From Citrobacter amalonaticus (lineage in GTDB: Bacteria; Pseudomonadota; Gammaproteobacteria; Enterobacterales; Enterobacteriaceae), in NCBI RefSeq assembly GCF_001559075.2, contig NZ_CP014015.2:1364001-1428000 (forward strand): a DNA stretch of 64,000 bases, in the 5' to 3' direction. A program made the translations under genes and the position numbers. Position 1 is the first letter of the stretch; the number at the start of each line of letters is the position of its first letter. Positions 36,158 through 45,584 of this stretch are shown one piece after another. Under the pieces are notes generated by a model, which was given only the letters and a program-made list of their open reading frames with translations, ran no database searches and was not told the DNA's origin.

Positions 36158-38508
36158 GTGTGTTCGGCCACAAAAAGGGTTTGAATGTCGTCACGGAGCA
36201 GGCGAGAGTCTTCATAAATCCAGGCGGTGGCGGCAATACTGTGCTGCAACTGCTGACTCAGACTCTGAACAGCCGATTCATTCTGCTGACGAACCAGCAA
36301 ACTCTCGCGCAGGCTCTCCTGTAATCCCGCCAGGCACAATGAGAAATCGGCAAAAAACGTTGCCAGTCCTGCCGTAACTGAAACATCGACCTGCGCGGCT
36401 AAAGCTTTACGAATTTGTTGGCAGAAGTGGCTGACGTACTCCGCCAGGCTCTGGTGTAGCGCATTAATATCAATCAGATAGCGTGTCTTCGCTTCGACAT
36501 AGTCATTCCAGCTCCAGTTCGGCTGATTCAGCCAGCGGGAGAAGGTTTCACGCACCCCGCTTACACGAGGTTCGTCACTTTCGACGTGGTCCTGCTGGGC
36601 AATCGCATCGCTGAATAACTGGCGCGTCGTGAAGTTAAACATGGACGCGTGAAAGGCCGGAAAGCTGATTCGGGGGCGAAACCCCGCATGGCTCAACTCC
36701 TCTTTCACCCGCATTTCGATAGGGCGCATTGCCTCGTTCAGTGACCGGCTGAGCGTGGCTTTCAGTTGTTCAAAACGCATCGCCAGGTCGCGGCTGATGT
36801 TTTCCTGCGCCGCCAGCAGGACGCCCTCACAGGCGGAACGTAGCTTACTGAGGATCACCTGCGCCTGCGCTTCGTCATGCAGCACCAACATCTCCCCGTC
36901 AATCTCCGCCTGCGGCAGCGGCGACCAGCTATCGCCACGCGACAGTTTCAGGATCTGTTCGCGGCTGAAAAAGGTCTCGATGTTACGCAAGATCGTGGCC
37001 TGCTGCTGGTTGAGAAAGTCGTTGGCCGACGCCAGCGCCAGCCCGACTTCATGGTGGATTTCGTCACTGACGCTGTCCTGGCTCACCTTAAGTTGCTGCA
37101 TATCCGCTTCCAGACGCACGATATTTTGCTGCAACGTGTCAAAGGCCACCGTCAGACAGTGATAACGGAAATCCAGATATTCGCGGGCGCTGTGGGCGTA
37201 ATTCAGCAATTTATGCGAGGCGGAACGCAGCGCATACAGCGACGCATTAGCATAGGCGGCATGAATTAAGGTCTGGATCGGCTGTTCAAACAGCGAATCT
37301 TCCCACAGCAAATCTGCCGCATGGCGCAGGTGTTCGATATCATCCAGATCGGCGCTTCGCCAGCGCCGACCAAGCGCGGCTTCAGCAAAGTCCTGTACCC
37401 AGCGCTGCTCTTCGTGATCCGGCAGATGACCGTGGTTTGCCAGCTCATGGCGTGCCCGATTGGCCAGATATCCCCACATCGAGGAGACCGGATAAATTTG
37501 CGCCGGATTAATACAGCCCTTCATCAGGGTACCGGAAATCAGCGCCCTCACCTGCTCTTCATCATCGCTGTTGCGATCTTTCTGGTCGAATTTGTTCACC
37601 AACGCATACAACGGCACCGATTTTCCTACCGCGGCAATGGCCTGACGCACCTCTTCATCAGAAATCGATTTCAACTGCGTATAGTCCATCACCGCCAGAA
37701 CGGCGGAGGCGCGAGCCAGTTGCTCATTGAGCATTTTTTGCAGATGCGGCTGCCCGGCTTCGTTTGGCCCGGGGGTGTCCAGTAACGTCAGTTGACCCGG
37801 ATAATTCTCCAGCCCCGCCAGATGCACAAACTCCACCTCAATCACCGGAATATGTTCAATCGCCGCATAGGCAGAAAAGGGAAAATCGACGTCCAGCGCT
37901 TTCGACAGGCGCACCAAATCGTTAAGGCTTTTCAGGCAGTGAAAGATCGGCTGCGCGCCGAGGTAATGGCGCTCAAACGCTTCCCCTCTTTCGATGCGTT
38001 GCATGAGGCCGTTCATGTCTTTATCAATTTCCAACACCTGCGTCAGATTCTGCCGATCGCAGGCGTGCATGCTCTCTTGCAGTGTTTTCATCAGCGCATC
38101 GATGGGCGCAACGTGGGAAAAATGCAGCACCGGTTCTTTCTGACCAGGCGTATGGCGGATCAGCGTCGGCAACGCGGTCATCGGACGGTTGCGATTGGGC
38201 AGCACCTCCGTGCCGACAATGGCATTGATCGTCGTCGACTTTCCCGCTTTCATGGTGCCAACGATCGCCAGTACCATTTCCAGTCGCGAGATTTTTCGCA
38301 ACTCATTGTTCAGCGTGGCCTGCTGGGCCTCGGCACCCCGGGTACTGAAATGCATGGGCTGAACGTTGAAGTCATCCTCACTCTTTAATGAGGAAGCGTC
38401 CTCCAGAGTGGCCGTTGGCATTTTTTTTACGGTCTTAAGATGCTCTAAAGAGAGCATCAGCAAGCGTTCCGCTTCCTGGCTCAATTCATATATTGTCTGT
38501 GTGTACAT
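36154..38508 (-). CDS. crfC: Dynamin-like GTPase CrfC (YjdA)
   Basis: 784 residues, about 40 more than K-12 CrfC as I recall it. Dynamin GTPase domain: G1 GTMKAGKST at about 84-92, G2 region RPMTALPT, G3 LLDTPGPNE, G4 NKFDQKD; then long helical stalk segments. In E. coli CrfC binds the DNA polymerase beta clamp and keeps sister replication forks co-localised. The N-terminal stretch MPTATLEDASSLKSEDDFN has no evident QLxLP-type clamp motif. Overlaps yjcZ. Codon usage matches neighbours. Confidence 0.93.
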   Translation of the reverse strand: MYTQTIYELSQEAERLLMLSLEHLKTVKKMPTATLEDASSLKSEDDFNVQPMHFSTRGAEAQQATLNNELRKISRLEMVLAIVGTMKAGKSTTINAIVGTEVLPNRNRPMTALPTLIRHTPGQKEPVLHFSHVAPIDALMKTLQESMHACDRQNLTQVLEIDKDMNGLMQRIERGEAFERHYLGAQPIFHCLKSLNDLVRLSKALDVDFPFSAYAAIEHIPVIEVEFVHLAGLENYPGQLTLLDTPGPNEAGQPHLQKMLNEQLARASAVLAVMDYTQLKSISDEEVRQAIAAVGKSVPLYALVNKFDQKDRNSDDEEQVRALISGTLMKGCINPAQIYPVSSMWGYLANRARHELANHGHLPDHEEQRWVQDFAEAALGRRWRSADLDDIEHLRHAADLLWEDSLFEQPIQTLIHAAYANASLYALRSASHKLLNYAHSAREYLDFRYHCLTVAFDTLQQNIVRLEADMQQLKVSQDSVSDEIHHEVGLALASANDFLNQQQATILRNIETFFSREQILKLSRGDSWSPLPQAEIDGEMLVLHDEAQAQVILSKLRSACEGVLLAAQENISRDLAMRFEQLKATLSRSLNEAMRPIEMRVKEELSHAGFRPRISFPAFHASMFNFTTRQLFSDAIAQQDHVESDEPRVSGVRETFSRWLNQPNWSWNDYVEAKTRYLIDINALHQSLAEYVSHFCQQIRKALAAQVDVSVTAGLATFFADFSLCLAGLQESLRESLLVRQQNESAVQSLSQQLQHSIAATAWIYEDSRLLRDDIQTLFVAEHT

Positions 38509-39035
38509 AAAAAATGTTTCCTTAACGCAAATTTTTATTGCTTTTATTTAGCCGTTTCGTTTATTAGTGAATGCTCGGCTTTAATAATTACGTATGGAAA
38601 AAGAATTTATTAATTAATCTACTGATATTGATGAAGTTATTATTTTAATTACTATTTTTGAATAACACTCAGTGGCATAAGAAAGTAAAAAAGCGTAGTT
38701 CAGTTTTATAAAAACCCAGGCCAGTTTTGGTTAATTTCACCTACCAGAAATAAGGGGGAAGGTGATGTAAACGAACCCTAACTAAAATTCGCTCAGCCAA
38801 TTATTTCGAATATTTCTCGTCACCTTATCTCAAATAACAAACGGTAGCAATTTCCCTTAAAAATATTAGCGCGTTTTTTCTGTCTGGCAGACAGGTTACG
38901 GTCACAGTACGGTATTTACCTTAAAAACAGAGTAGTCCCGACAACGTTAAGGATTTTGTGTATAATTGCGTCCTTTTTCGGCAATCTGCCATTTTTTGGG
39001 CGCTTTTGCCCTTGCTGACTTTTGAGGAAATCGAC
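38509..39035 (+). promoter_or_regulatory. AT-rich gap between crfC and yjdM with yjdM promoter
   Basis: 527 bases between divergent genes. A sigma70-type promoter reads towards yjdM: CCGACA at 38938-38943, 17-base spacer, TATAAT at 38961-38966. The crfC promoter should lie in the AT-rich half near 38550-38700, but I cannot place it with confidence. No gene or repeat seen. Confidence 0.55.
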
Positions 39036-39371
39036 ATGTCATTACCCCACTGCCCACAATGCAACTCCGAATACACTTACGAAGATAACGGCATGTACAT
39101 CTGCCCGGAATGCGCCCATGAATGGAACGATGCAGAACCAGCGCATGACAGCGACGAACTGATCGTGAAAGATGCCAACGGTAATCTGCTGGCTGACGGC
39201 GACAGCGTCACCGTCGTGAAAGATCTGAAAGTCAAAGGCAGCTCTTCAATGCTGAAAATCGGCACGAAAGTGAAAAACATTCGTCTGGTGGAAGGCGACC
39301 ACAACATCGATTGCAAAATTGATGGCTTTGGCCCGATGAAGCTGAAATCAGAATTCGTGAAAAAGAACTGA
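39036..39371 (+). CDS. yjdM: Zinc-ribbon protein YjdM (former PhnA)
   Basis: 111 residues from the ATG at 39036 (GAGGAAATCGAC upstream), equal to E. coli YjdM. N-terminal zinc ribbon CPQCNSEYTYEDNGMYICPEC, then an SH3-like domain (LKVKGSSSMLKIGTKVKNIRL). Once called PhnA but not part of the phosphonate pathway and not phosphonoacetate hydrolase. Function not established. Confidence 0.93.
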   Translation: MSLPHCPQCNSEYTYEDNGMYICPECAHEWNDAEPAHDSDELIVKDANGNLLADGDSVTVVKDLKVKGSSSMLKIGTKVKNIRLVEGDHNIDCKIDGFGPMKLKSEFVKKN

Positions 39372-39379
39372 TGTAAATT

Positions 39380-39405
39380 GCCCGGTGGCGCTTCGCTTAC
39401 CGGGC
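39380..39405. repeat. REP-like hairpin between yjdM and yjdN
   Basis: GCCCGGT (39380-39386) / ACCGGGC (39399-39405) with GGCGCTTCGCTT between, the core of a REP unit. It occupies most of the 80-base gap and may protect the yjdM message. Confidence 0.7.
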
Positions 39406-39452
39406 CTGTGATAACTACACTTAACTGGCTTCTCTTACCTGAGGTAAAGATT

Positions 39453-39899
39453 ATGCCGTTAAGTCCCTACATCTCTTTTGCCGGAAACTGTGCCGACGCC
39501 ATCGCGTATTATCAAAAGACGCTGGGTGCAGAACTCCTTTATAAAATCAGCTTCGGTGAAATGCCCAAACCGGCGCAGGACAGCGAAGACGGTTGCCCGT
39601 CCGGAATGACATTCCCCGATACCGCTATCGCCCATGCCAATGTACGCATTGCCCATAGCGACATCATGATGAGCGATGGCATCCCAACGGGAAACGCCCA
39701 TTATTCAGGTTTCACGCTGGTCCTTGACACGCAAAATGTCAACGAAGGGAAGCAATGGTTTGACAATCTCGCCGCAGAGGGTCAAATCGAAATGGACTGG
39801 CAGGAAACCTTCTGGGCGCATGGCTTTGGCAAAGTCAGCGATCGCTACGGCGTACCGTGGATGATCAACGTCGTCAAACAACCCCAGCCAACCGAGTAA
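39453..39899 (+). CDS. yjdN: VOC/glyoxalase-fold protein YjdN (former PhnB)
   Basis: 148 residues from the ATG at 39453 with GAGGTAAAGATT upstream. PhnB-like VOC domain: MPLSPYISFAGNCADAIAYYQKTLGAELLYKISFGEMP. E. coli PhnB/YjdN is not required for phosphonate use; a related fold binds metal and small ligands. A hairpin follows, then the Pho box of the phn operon. Confidence 0.92.
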   Translation: MPLSPYISFAGNCADAIAYYQKTLGAELLYKISFGEMPKPAQDSEDGCPSGMTFPDTAIAHANVRIAHSDIMMSDGIPTGNAHYSGFTLVLDTQNVNEGKQWFDNLAAEGQIEMDWQETFWAHGFGKVSDRYGVPWMINVVKQPQPTE

Positions 39900-39903
39900 C
39901 CTC

Positions 39904-39923
39904 ACGGGAGGCGTGCCTCCCGT
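39904..39923. terminator. Hairpin behind yjdN
   Basis: ACGGGAGGC (39904-39912) / GCCTCCCGT (39915-39923), near-perfect palindrome directly after the yjdN stop. No T-run on the plus strand. Separates yjdN from the phn promoter. Confidence 0.6.
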
Positions 39924-39924
39924 C

Positions 39925-39942
39925 CTGTCATCAAACTCACCT
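39925..39942 (+). promoter_or_regulatory. Probable Pho box of the phn operon
   Basis: CTGTCAT-CAAA-CTCACCT resembles two CTGTCAT repeats with a 4-base A-rich spacer, the PhoB-binding layout; the second repeat is weaker. About 90 bases before phnC. Phosphate-starvation control of phn by PhoB is established in E. coli. Confidence 0.65.
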
Positions 39943-40031
39943 TAACTCTTCATCGGCAGGTAACGTCCCCTTAACCCAAACGTCATATTGATCCGCCACG
40001 ATGGGGCCACTTTTTTTAGAGAGGCCGCATC

Positions 40032-40820
40032 ATGGAAACGATCATTCGCGTCGAGAAACTCTCCAAAACGTTCAATCAGCATCAGGCGCTGCATGCGGTT
40101 GATCTGAACATCGGTTCCGGTGAGATGGTAGCTCTGCTTGGGCCGTCGGGTTCCGGCAAATCCACCCTTTTACGTCATCTGAGCGGTTTGATTATCGGTG
40201 ATAAATCAGCAGGTAGCCGCGTCGAGCTACTCGGTCGCACCGTTCAACACGAAGGCCGACTGGCGCGCGATATCCGCAAAAGCCGCGCGCATACCGGTTA
40301 CATCTTCCAACAGTTCAATCTGGTGAATCGCCTGACGGTGCTGGAGAACGTGCTGATTGGCGCGCTCGGCAGCACGCCGTTCTGGCGCACCTGTTTTAGC
40401 TGGTTTAGCGCAGAGCAGAAACAGCGCGCGCTCCAGGCACTGACCCGCGTCGGGATGGCGCACTTTGCCTGGCAGCGCGTCTCAACGCTCTCCGGCGGTC
40501 AACAGCAGCGCGTGGCCATCGCCCGGGCGCTGATGCAGCAGGCCAAAGTGATCCTCGCCGATGAGCCGATTGCCTCACTGGACCCGGAATCCGCGCGCAT
40601 CGTGATGGACACCCTGCGCGACATTAACCAGACCGACGGCATTACCGTCGTCGTCACGCTGCATCAGGTGGATTACGCCCTGCGCTACTGCGAACGCATT
40701 GTCGCGCTGCGTCAGGGACACGTCTTCTATGACGGCAGCAGCCAGCTCTTTGATAACGAACGATTTGACCATCTCTACCGCAGCATGAACCGCGTCGAAC
40801 AGAACGCACAGGCTGCCTGA
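40032..40820 (+). CDS. phnC: Phosphonate ABC transporter ATPase
   Basis: 262 residues. Walker A GPSGSGKST, signature LSGGQQQRVAIARALM, Walker B VILADEP, H-loop LHQVDYAL. Energises phosphonate uptake with PhnD and PhnE. First gene of the phnCDEFGHIJKLMNOP operon, downstream of the Pho box. Confidence 0.97.
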   Translation: METIIRVEKLSKTFNQHQALHAVDLNIGSGEMVALLGPSGSGKSTLLRHLSGLIIGDKSAGSRVELLGRTVQHEGRLARDIRKSRAHTGYIFQQFNLVNRLTVLENVLIGALGSTPFWRTCFSWFSAEQKQRALQALTRVGMAHFAWQRVSTLSGGQQQRVAIARALMQQAKVILADEPIASLDPESARIVMDTLRDINQTDGITVVVTLHQVDYALRYCERIVALRQGHVFYDGSSQLFDNERFDHLYRSMNRVEQNAQAA

Positions 40821-40843
40821 CATCCCCACAATGAGGAATGGAA

Positions 40844-41860
40844 ATGAGCTATAAGACAGTTGCCGCGCTGGCCTTTACCAGCATGTTTAGTCTCAGCACC
40901 CTGCTCAGCCCGGTCCATGCCGAAGAGCAGGAAAAAGCACTGAACTTTGGCATTATTTCGACCGAATCACAGCAAAACCTGAAGCCCCAATGGGACCCGT
41001 TCCTGAAGGATATGGAGAAGAAACTGGGCGTGAAAGTGAACGCCTTCTTCGCCCCGGACTACGCCGGGATCATCCAGGGCATGCGCTTTAACAAAGTTGA
41101 TATCGCCTGGTACGGTAACCTCTCGGCAATGGAAGCGGTGGATCGCGCTAACGGACAAGTGTTTGCCCAGACCGTCGCCGCCGATGGATCGCCGGGTTAC
41201 TGGAGCGTGCTGATCGTCAACAAGGACAGTCCGATCAACAACCTCGACGATCTGATCGCCAAACGCAAAGATCTCACCTTCGGTAATGGTGATCCTAACT
41301 CCACCTCCGGCTATCTCGTCCCTGGCTATTACGTCTTCGCGAAAAACAATATTACCGCCAGCGACTTCAAACGCACCGTCAACGCCGGTCATGAAACCAA
41401 CGCTCTTGCGGTCGCCAACAAGCAAGTGGATGTTGCCACCAACAACACCGAGAACCTCGACAAGCTGAAAACGTCCGCGCCGGACAAGCTGAAAGCGCTG
41501 AAGGTGATCTGGAAGTCGCCGCTGATCCCGGGCGATCCGATCGTCTGGCGTAAGAACCTCTCTGAAGCCACCAAGGACAAGGTGTACGACTTCTTCATGA
41601 ACTACGGCAAAACGCCAGAAGAAAAAACCGTGCTGGAACGCCTGGGTTGGGCGCCGTTCCGCGCCTCCAGCGACCTGCAACTGGTGCCGATTCGCCAGCT
41701 CGCGCTGTTTAAAGAGATGCAGGGCGTGCAGGACAACAAGGGACTGAACGCCGAAGAGAAGACCAGCAAATCTTCCGCGATTAAAGCGCAACTGGACGAT
41801 CTTGACCGTCTGACCGCGGCGCTGAGCGCCATGACCAGCGTCACTAAAGCGGTGCAGTAA
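40844..41860 (+). CDS. phnD: Periplasmic phosphonate-binding protein
   Basis: 338 residues from the ATG at 40844, which has GAGGA at proper spacing; two nearer ATGs at 40831 and 40838 do not. Signal peptide MSYKTVAALAFTSMFSLSTL...VHA. Binds phosphonates such as 2-aminoethylphosphonate. E. coli PhnD has the same length. Confidence 0.97.
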   Translation: MSYKTVAALAFTSMFSLSTLLSPVHAEEQEKALNFGIISTESQQNLKPQWDPFLKDMEKKLGVKVNAFFAPDYAGIIQGMRFNKVDIAWYGNLSAMEAVDRANGQVFAQTVAADGSPGYWSVLIVNKDSPINNLDDLIAKRKDLTFGNGDPNSTSGYLVPGYYVFAKNNITASDFKRTVNAGHETNALAVANKQVDVATNNTENLDKLKTSAPDKLKALKVIWKSPLIPGDPIVWRKNLSEATKDKVYDFFMNYGKTPEEKTVLERLGWAPFRASSDLQLVPIRQLALFKEMQGVQDNKGLNAEEKTSKSSAIKAQLDDLDRLTAALSAMTSVTKAVQ

Positions 41861-41867
41861 ACCTGAT

Positions 41868-41935
41868 GCCCGGTGGCGCTTTGCTTACCGGGCCGACAAA
41901 CGTAGGCCGGATAAGGCGTAGCCGCCATCCGGCAA
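41868..41935. repeat. BIME (paired REP) between phnD and phnE
   Basis: Two opposed REP units: GCCCGGTGGCGC...ACCGGGC and GTAGGCCGGATAAGGCG...CGCCATCCGGCA. They fill the gap inside the operon, 23 bases before phnE. Such elements can stabilise upstream message and here would favour excess binding protein. Confidence 0.85.
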
Positions 41936-41957
41936 TAACCTACGCACGGAGTTAAAC

Positions 41958-42737
41958 ATGCAAACCATCACCGTTGCCCCGCCAAAGCGCAGTTGGTTCT
42001 CGCTCGTGAGTTGGGCCATTCTGCTTGCCGTGTTGGTCGTGTCGTGGAAAGGCGCCGAAATGGCCCCGCTCACGCTGATTCAGGATTCCGGCAACATGGC
42101 GACCTTCGCCGCCGACTTTTTCCCCCCCGATTTTAGCCAGTGGCAGGACTATCTTGGTGAAATGGCGGTGACCCTGCAAATCGCCGTCTGGGGTACCGCG
42201 CTGGCCGTGATCCTCTCCATTCCCTTCGGCCTGATGTGCGCCGACAACCTCGTGCCCTGGTGGATCTACCAGCCAATGCGCCGTCTGATGGATGCCTGCC
42301 GCGCCATCAACGAAATGGTGTTTGCGATGCTATTCGTGGTCGCTGTCGGCCTCGGTCCGTTTGCCGGCGTCATGGCGCTGTTTATCCACACTACCGGCGT
42401 GCTCTCCAAACTGTTGTCCGAAGCGGTGGAAGCCATTGAGCCTGGCCCGGTTGAAGGTATTCGCGCCACTGGCGCCAACAAAATCGAAGAGATTCTTTAC
42501 GGTGTACTGCCCCAGGTGATGCCGCTGCTGATCTCCTACTCGCTGTACCGCTTTGAATCCAACGTCCGTTCAGCAACCGTCGTCGGGATGGTGGGCGCAG
42601 GCGGCATTGGCGTCACGCTGTGGGAGGCGATTCGCGGTTTCCAGTTCCAGCAAACCTGCGCCCTGATGGTGTTGATCATTGTGACCGTCAGCCTGCTGGA
42701 TTTTCTTTCCCAGCGTTTACGTAAGCACTTTATCTGA
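41958..42737 (+). CDS. phnE: Phosphonate ABC transporter permease
   Basis: 259 residues, six hydrophobic segments and the EAA loop EAVEAIEPGPVEGIRATGANKIEEI. One uninterrupted frame, unlike E. coli K-12 where an 8-bp insertion in phnE makes phosphonate use cryptic. This strain should therefore take up phosphonates. Confidence 0.97.
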   Translation: MQTITVAPPKRSWFSLVSWAILLAVLVVSWKGAEMAPLTLIQDSGNMATFAADFFPPDFSQWQDYLGEMAVTLQIAVWGTALAVILSIPFGLMCADNLVPWWIYQPMRRLMDACRAINEMVFAMLFVVAVGLGPFAGVMALFIHTTGVLSKLLSEAVEAIEPGPVEGIRATGANKIEEILYGVLPQVMPLLISYSLYRFESNVRSATVVGMVGAGGIGVTLWEAIRGFQFQQTCALMVLIIVTVSLLDFLSQRLRKHFI

Positions 42738-42757
42738 TTAGCGAGGCATTGATTGCT

Positions 42758-43483
42758 ATGCACTTGTCTACACATCCGACCAGTTATCCAACGCGTTATC
42801 AGGAGATTGCCGCGAGACTAGAGCAGGAGCTACGTCAACATTACCGCTGCGGCGATTATCTGCCCGCCGAGCATCAGCTTGCCGCGCGTTATGAGGTTAA
42901 TCGCCACACCCTGCGCCGCGCCATCGACCAGTTGGTTGAGCGCGGCTGGGTCCAGCGTCGTCAGGGCGTCGGCGTACTGGTGCTGATGCGCCCGTTCGAT
43001 TATCCGCTTAACGCCCAGGCTCGTTTTAGTCAGAACCTGTTGGATCAGGGAAGCCATCCCACCAGCGAAAAACTGCTGGCAGTACTGCGCCCGGCCTCCC
43101 GTCACGTTGCCGATGCGCTCAGCGTGCAGGAGGGCGATAACGTCATTCACCTGCGCACCCTGCGACGGGTAAACGGCATCGCCCTGTGTCTGATCGAACA
43201 TTACTTTTCCGACCTGACCCTCTGGCCGCTGCTGCAAGGTTTTAACCACGGCTCGCTGCACGACTACTTGCGCGAACAGTCCGGCCTGACGCTCAAGCGC
43301 ACCCAGACGCGCATCAGCGCCCGGCGTGCGCAGGCCAAAGAGAGCAAGGTGCTGGAAATCCCCAACATGGCGCCGCTGCTCTGCGTGCGCACCCTGAACC
43401 ACCGTGAAGGCGAGGAACGTGCGATGGAGTATTCCGTCAGCCTGACCCGCGCCGACATGATCGAATTCACTATGGAGCACTGA
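42758..43483 (+). CDS. phnF: GntR/UTRA-family putative phn regulator
   Basis: 241 residues from the ATG at 42758, equal to E. coli PhnF. N-terminal winged helix (YLPAEHQLAARYEVNRHTLRRAIDQLVERGWVQ) and C-terminal UTRA ligand-binding domain. Not needed for catalysis; presumed repressor responding to a phosphonate-pathway ligand. Adjoins phnG with no gap. Confidence 0.95.
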   Translation: MHLSTHPTSYPTRYQEIAARLEQELRQHYRCGDYLPAEHQLAARYEVNRHTLRRAIDQLVERGWVQRRQGVGVLVLMRPFDYPLNAQARFSQNLLDQGSHPTSEKLLAVLRPASRHVADALSVQEGDNVIHLRTLRRVNGIALCLIEHYFSDLTLWPLLQGFNHGSLHDYLREQSGLTLKRTQTRISARRAQAKESKVLEIPNMAPLLCVRTLNHREGEERAMEYSVSLTRADMIEFTMEH

Positions 43484-43936
43484 ATGCATTTCGATACCGC
43501 CACCCGCCAGCGCTGGATGCGCGCGCTGGCTTACAGCAAGGCCGATGCCCTGAATGCGCGACTCCAGGTGTTAAAACTGGCACCAGAATATGAACTGATT
43601 CGCGCCCCGGAAAGCGGACTGATGCAAATTCAGGCGCGCATGGGCGGCACCGGCAACCGCTTCTTTGCCGGGGACACCACGCTGACCCGCGCAGTGGTTC
43701 GCCTGAAAAGCGGCACGCTGGGTTACAGCTACCTGCTGGGACGCAACAAACATCACGCCGAGCAGTGCGCCGTCATCGACGCGTTACTGCAGGAACAAAC
43801 GCATTTCCAGAACCTGATGGAAACCTTAATTAGCCCGCTGGAAGCAGAACGCGATGCGGAAATCACCGCCCGTCGCGCCGAAGTCAACGCCAGCCGGGTC
43901 GACTTCTTTACGCTGGTACGCGGAGATAACGAATGA
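43484..43936 (+). CDS. phnG: C-P lyase core subunit PhnG
   Basis: 150 residues, the E. coli length. Forms the PhnGHIJ core that, with ATP, transfers the phosphonate to ribose C1 of the nucleotide. No catalytic motif visible on its own. ATG abuts the phnF stop and the end overlaps phnH by 4 bases. Confidence 0.96.
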   Translation: MHFDTATRQRWMRALAYSKADALNARLQVLKLAPEYELIRAPESGLMQIQARMGGTGNRFFAGDTTLTRAVVRLKSGTLGYSYLLGRNKHHAEQCAVIDALLQEQTHFQNLMETLISPLEAERDAEITARRAEVNASRVDFFTLVRGDNE

Positions 43937-44517
43937 CCCTACAGACCGCCTTTACCCTGCCCGTCCAGGACGCCCAACAAAGCTTTCGCCGTCTGCTGAA
44001 AGCGATGAGCGAACCGGGAGTGATTGTTGCCCTGCATCAACTGAAACACGGCTGGCAGCCGTTGAATCTGGCGACCACCAGCGTCCTGCTGACGTTAGTC
44101 GACGGCGATACGCCGGTCTGGCTGTCGCCTGCGATGAATAATGATATCGCCAGCCAGAACCTGCGTTTTCACACCAATGCCCCGATGGTCGAACAACCCC
44201 AACTGGCGGCCTTTGCCGTGGCCGACGAGCGCATCAGCAGCGAACAGCTTAATGCCCTCTCCGCCGGTTCCGCCGTCGCGCCGGAGACCAGCGCCACGCT
44301 GATCGTGCAGGTCTCCAGCCTGAGCGGCGGGCGGATGTTACGCCTGACCGGGGCAGGTATCGCCGAAGAGCGAATGATCGCACCGCAGTTGCCAGAGTGC
44401 CTGATCCACGAACTTACCGAACGCCCGCATCCGTTCCCGCTGGGCGTTGACCTCATCCTCACCTGCGGTGAACGGCTGCTGGCTATTCCGCGAACCACCC
44501 ATGTGGAGGTGTGCTGA
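43933..44517 (+). CDS. phnH: C-P lyase core subunit PhnH
   Basis: 194 residues, the E. coli length. Structural member of the PhnGHIJ complex with a fold related to PLP-dependent transferases that has lost cofactor binding. Overlaps phnG (ATGA) and phnI (TGATG). Confidence 0.96.
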   Translation: MTLQTAFTLPVQDAQQSFRRLLKAMSEPGVIVALHQLKHGWQPLNLATTSVLLTLVDGDTPVWLSPAMNNDIASQNLRFHTNAPMVEQPQLAAFAVADERISSEQLNALSAGSAVAPETSATLIVQVSSLSGGRMLRLTGAGIAEERMIAPQLPECLIHELTERPHPFPLGVDLILTCGERLLAIPRTTHVEVC

Positions 44518-45584
44518 TGTACGTAGCCGTCAAAGGGGGCGAAAAGGCGATAGCCAACGCCCACGCGTTACAGGAGCAGCGACGCCGGGGCGACGATACC
44601 GTTGCCGAACTGAGCGTGGCGCAGATCGAACAGCAGATGAATCTGGCTGTTGATCGCGTAATGACCGAAGGCGGCATTGCCGATCGCGAACTGGCGGCGC
44701 TGGCGCTCAAACAGGCCAGCGGCGATAACGTCGAAGCCATCTTTCTGCTGCGCGCCTACCGCACCACGCTGGCAAAGCTGGCGGTAAGCGAGCCGCTGAA
44801 CAGCGCGGAAATGCGCCTGGAACGCCGTATCTCCGCAGTCTATAAGGATATTCCGGGCGGACAGCTGTTAGGGCCCACCTACGACTACACTCATCGTCTG
44901 CTCGATTTTACGCTGCTGGCGAATGGCGAAACGCCGCCGCTGCGGACTGCAGAAAGTACGCAGGACGCCGCCCCGCATGTCTTTTCGCTGCTGGCGAATC
45001 AAGGGCTGGCGAAGCCCGAAGAAGATAACGGCGCCACGCCGGATGACATCACCCGCACGCCGCCGGTTTACCCCTGTTCCCGCGCCTCACGTCTGCAACA
45101 GCTGATGCGCGGCGATGAGGGCTATCTGCTGGCGCTGGCCTACTCCACCCAACGCGGCTATGGGCGCAATCACCCGTTCGCGGCCGAAATCCGCAGTGGC
45201 TACGTTGCGCTGGAAACGGTACCGGAAGAACTGGGATTTGCGATCAACGTCGGCGAACTGCTGATGACCGAATGTGAAATGGTCAACGGCTTTATCGCCC
45301 CGGACAACGATGCGCCTCACTTTACCCGCGGTTACGGACTGGTGTTCGGCATGAGCGAACGCAAAGCGATGGCAATGGCGCTGGTAGACAGAGCCCTACA
45401 GGCACCCGATTACGATGAAACGGTCACGGGACCGGCGCAGGACGAAGAGTTTGTGCTGGCGCACGCGGATAACGTCGAGGCAGCGGGTTTTGTTTCGCAC
45501 CTCAAGCTCCCCCACTACGTCGATTTCCAGGCCGAGCTGGAACTGCTCAAACGCCTGCAACAGGAGGCCGCTCGTGACCACTAA
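44517..45584 (+). CDS. phnI: C-P lyase core subunit PhnI (nucleosidase)
   Basis: 355 residues from the ATG at 44517, with GGAGG 8 bases upstream (MYVAVKGGEKAI). Purine nucleosidase component that displaces adenine during formation of ribose-1-phosphonate triphosphate. Its last 11 bases overlap phnJ. Confidence 0.96.
   Translation: MYVAVKGGEKAIANAHALQEQRRRGDDTVAELSVAQIEQQMNLAVDRVMTEGGIADRELAALALKQASGDNVEAIFLLRAYRTTLAKLAVSEPLNSAEMRLERRISAVYKDIPGGQLLGPTYDYTHRLLDFTLLANGETPPLRTAESTQDAAPHVFSLLANQGLAKPEEDNGATPDDITRTPPVYPCSRASRLQQLMRGDEGYLLALAYSTQRGYGRNHPFAAEIRSGYVALETVPEELGFAINVGELLMTECEMVNGFIAPDNDAPHFTRGYGLVFGMSERKAMAMALVDRALQAPDYDETVTGPAQDEEFVLAHADNVEAAGFVSHLKLPHYVDFQAELELLKRLQQEAARDH

Noticed and set aside
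45415..45573. N-terminal extension of phnJ from an upstream ATG
   Set aside because: Arg/Ser-rich translation is the out-of-frame shadow of phnI; the GTG at 45574 has AGGAGG and gives the family's normal length.
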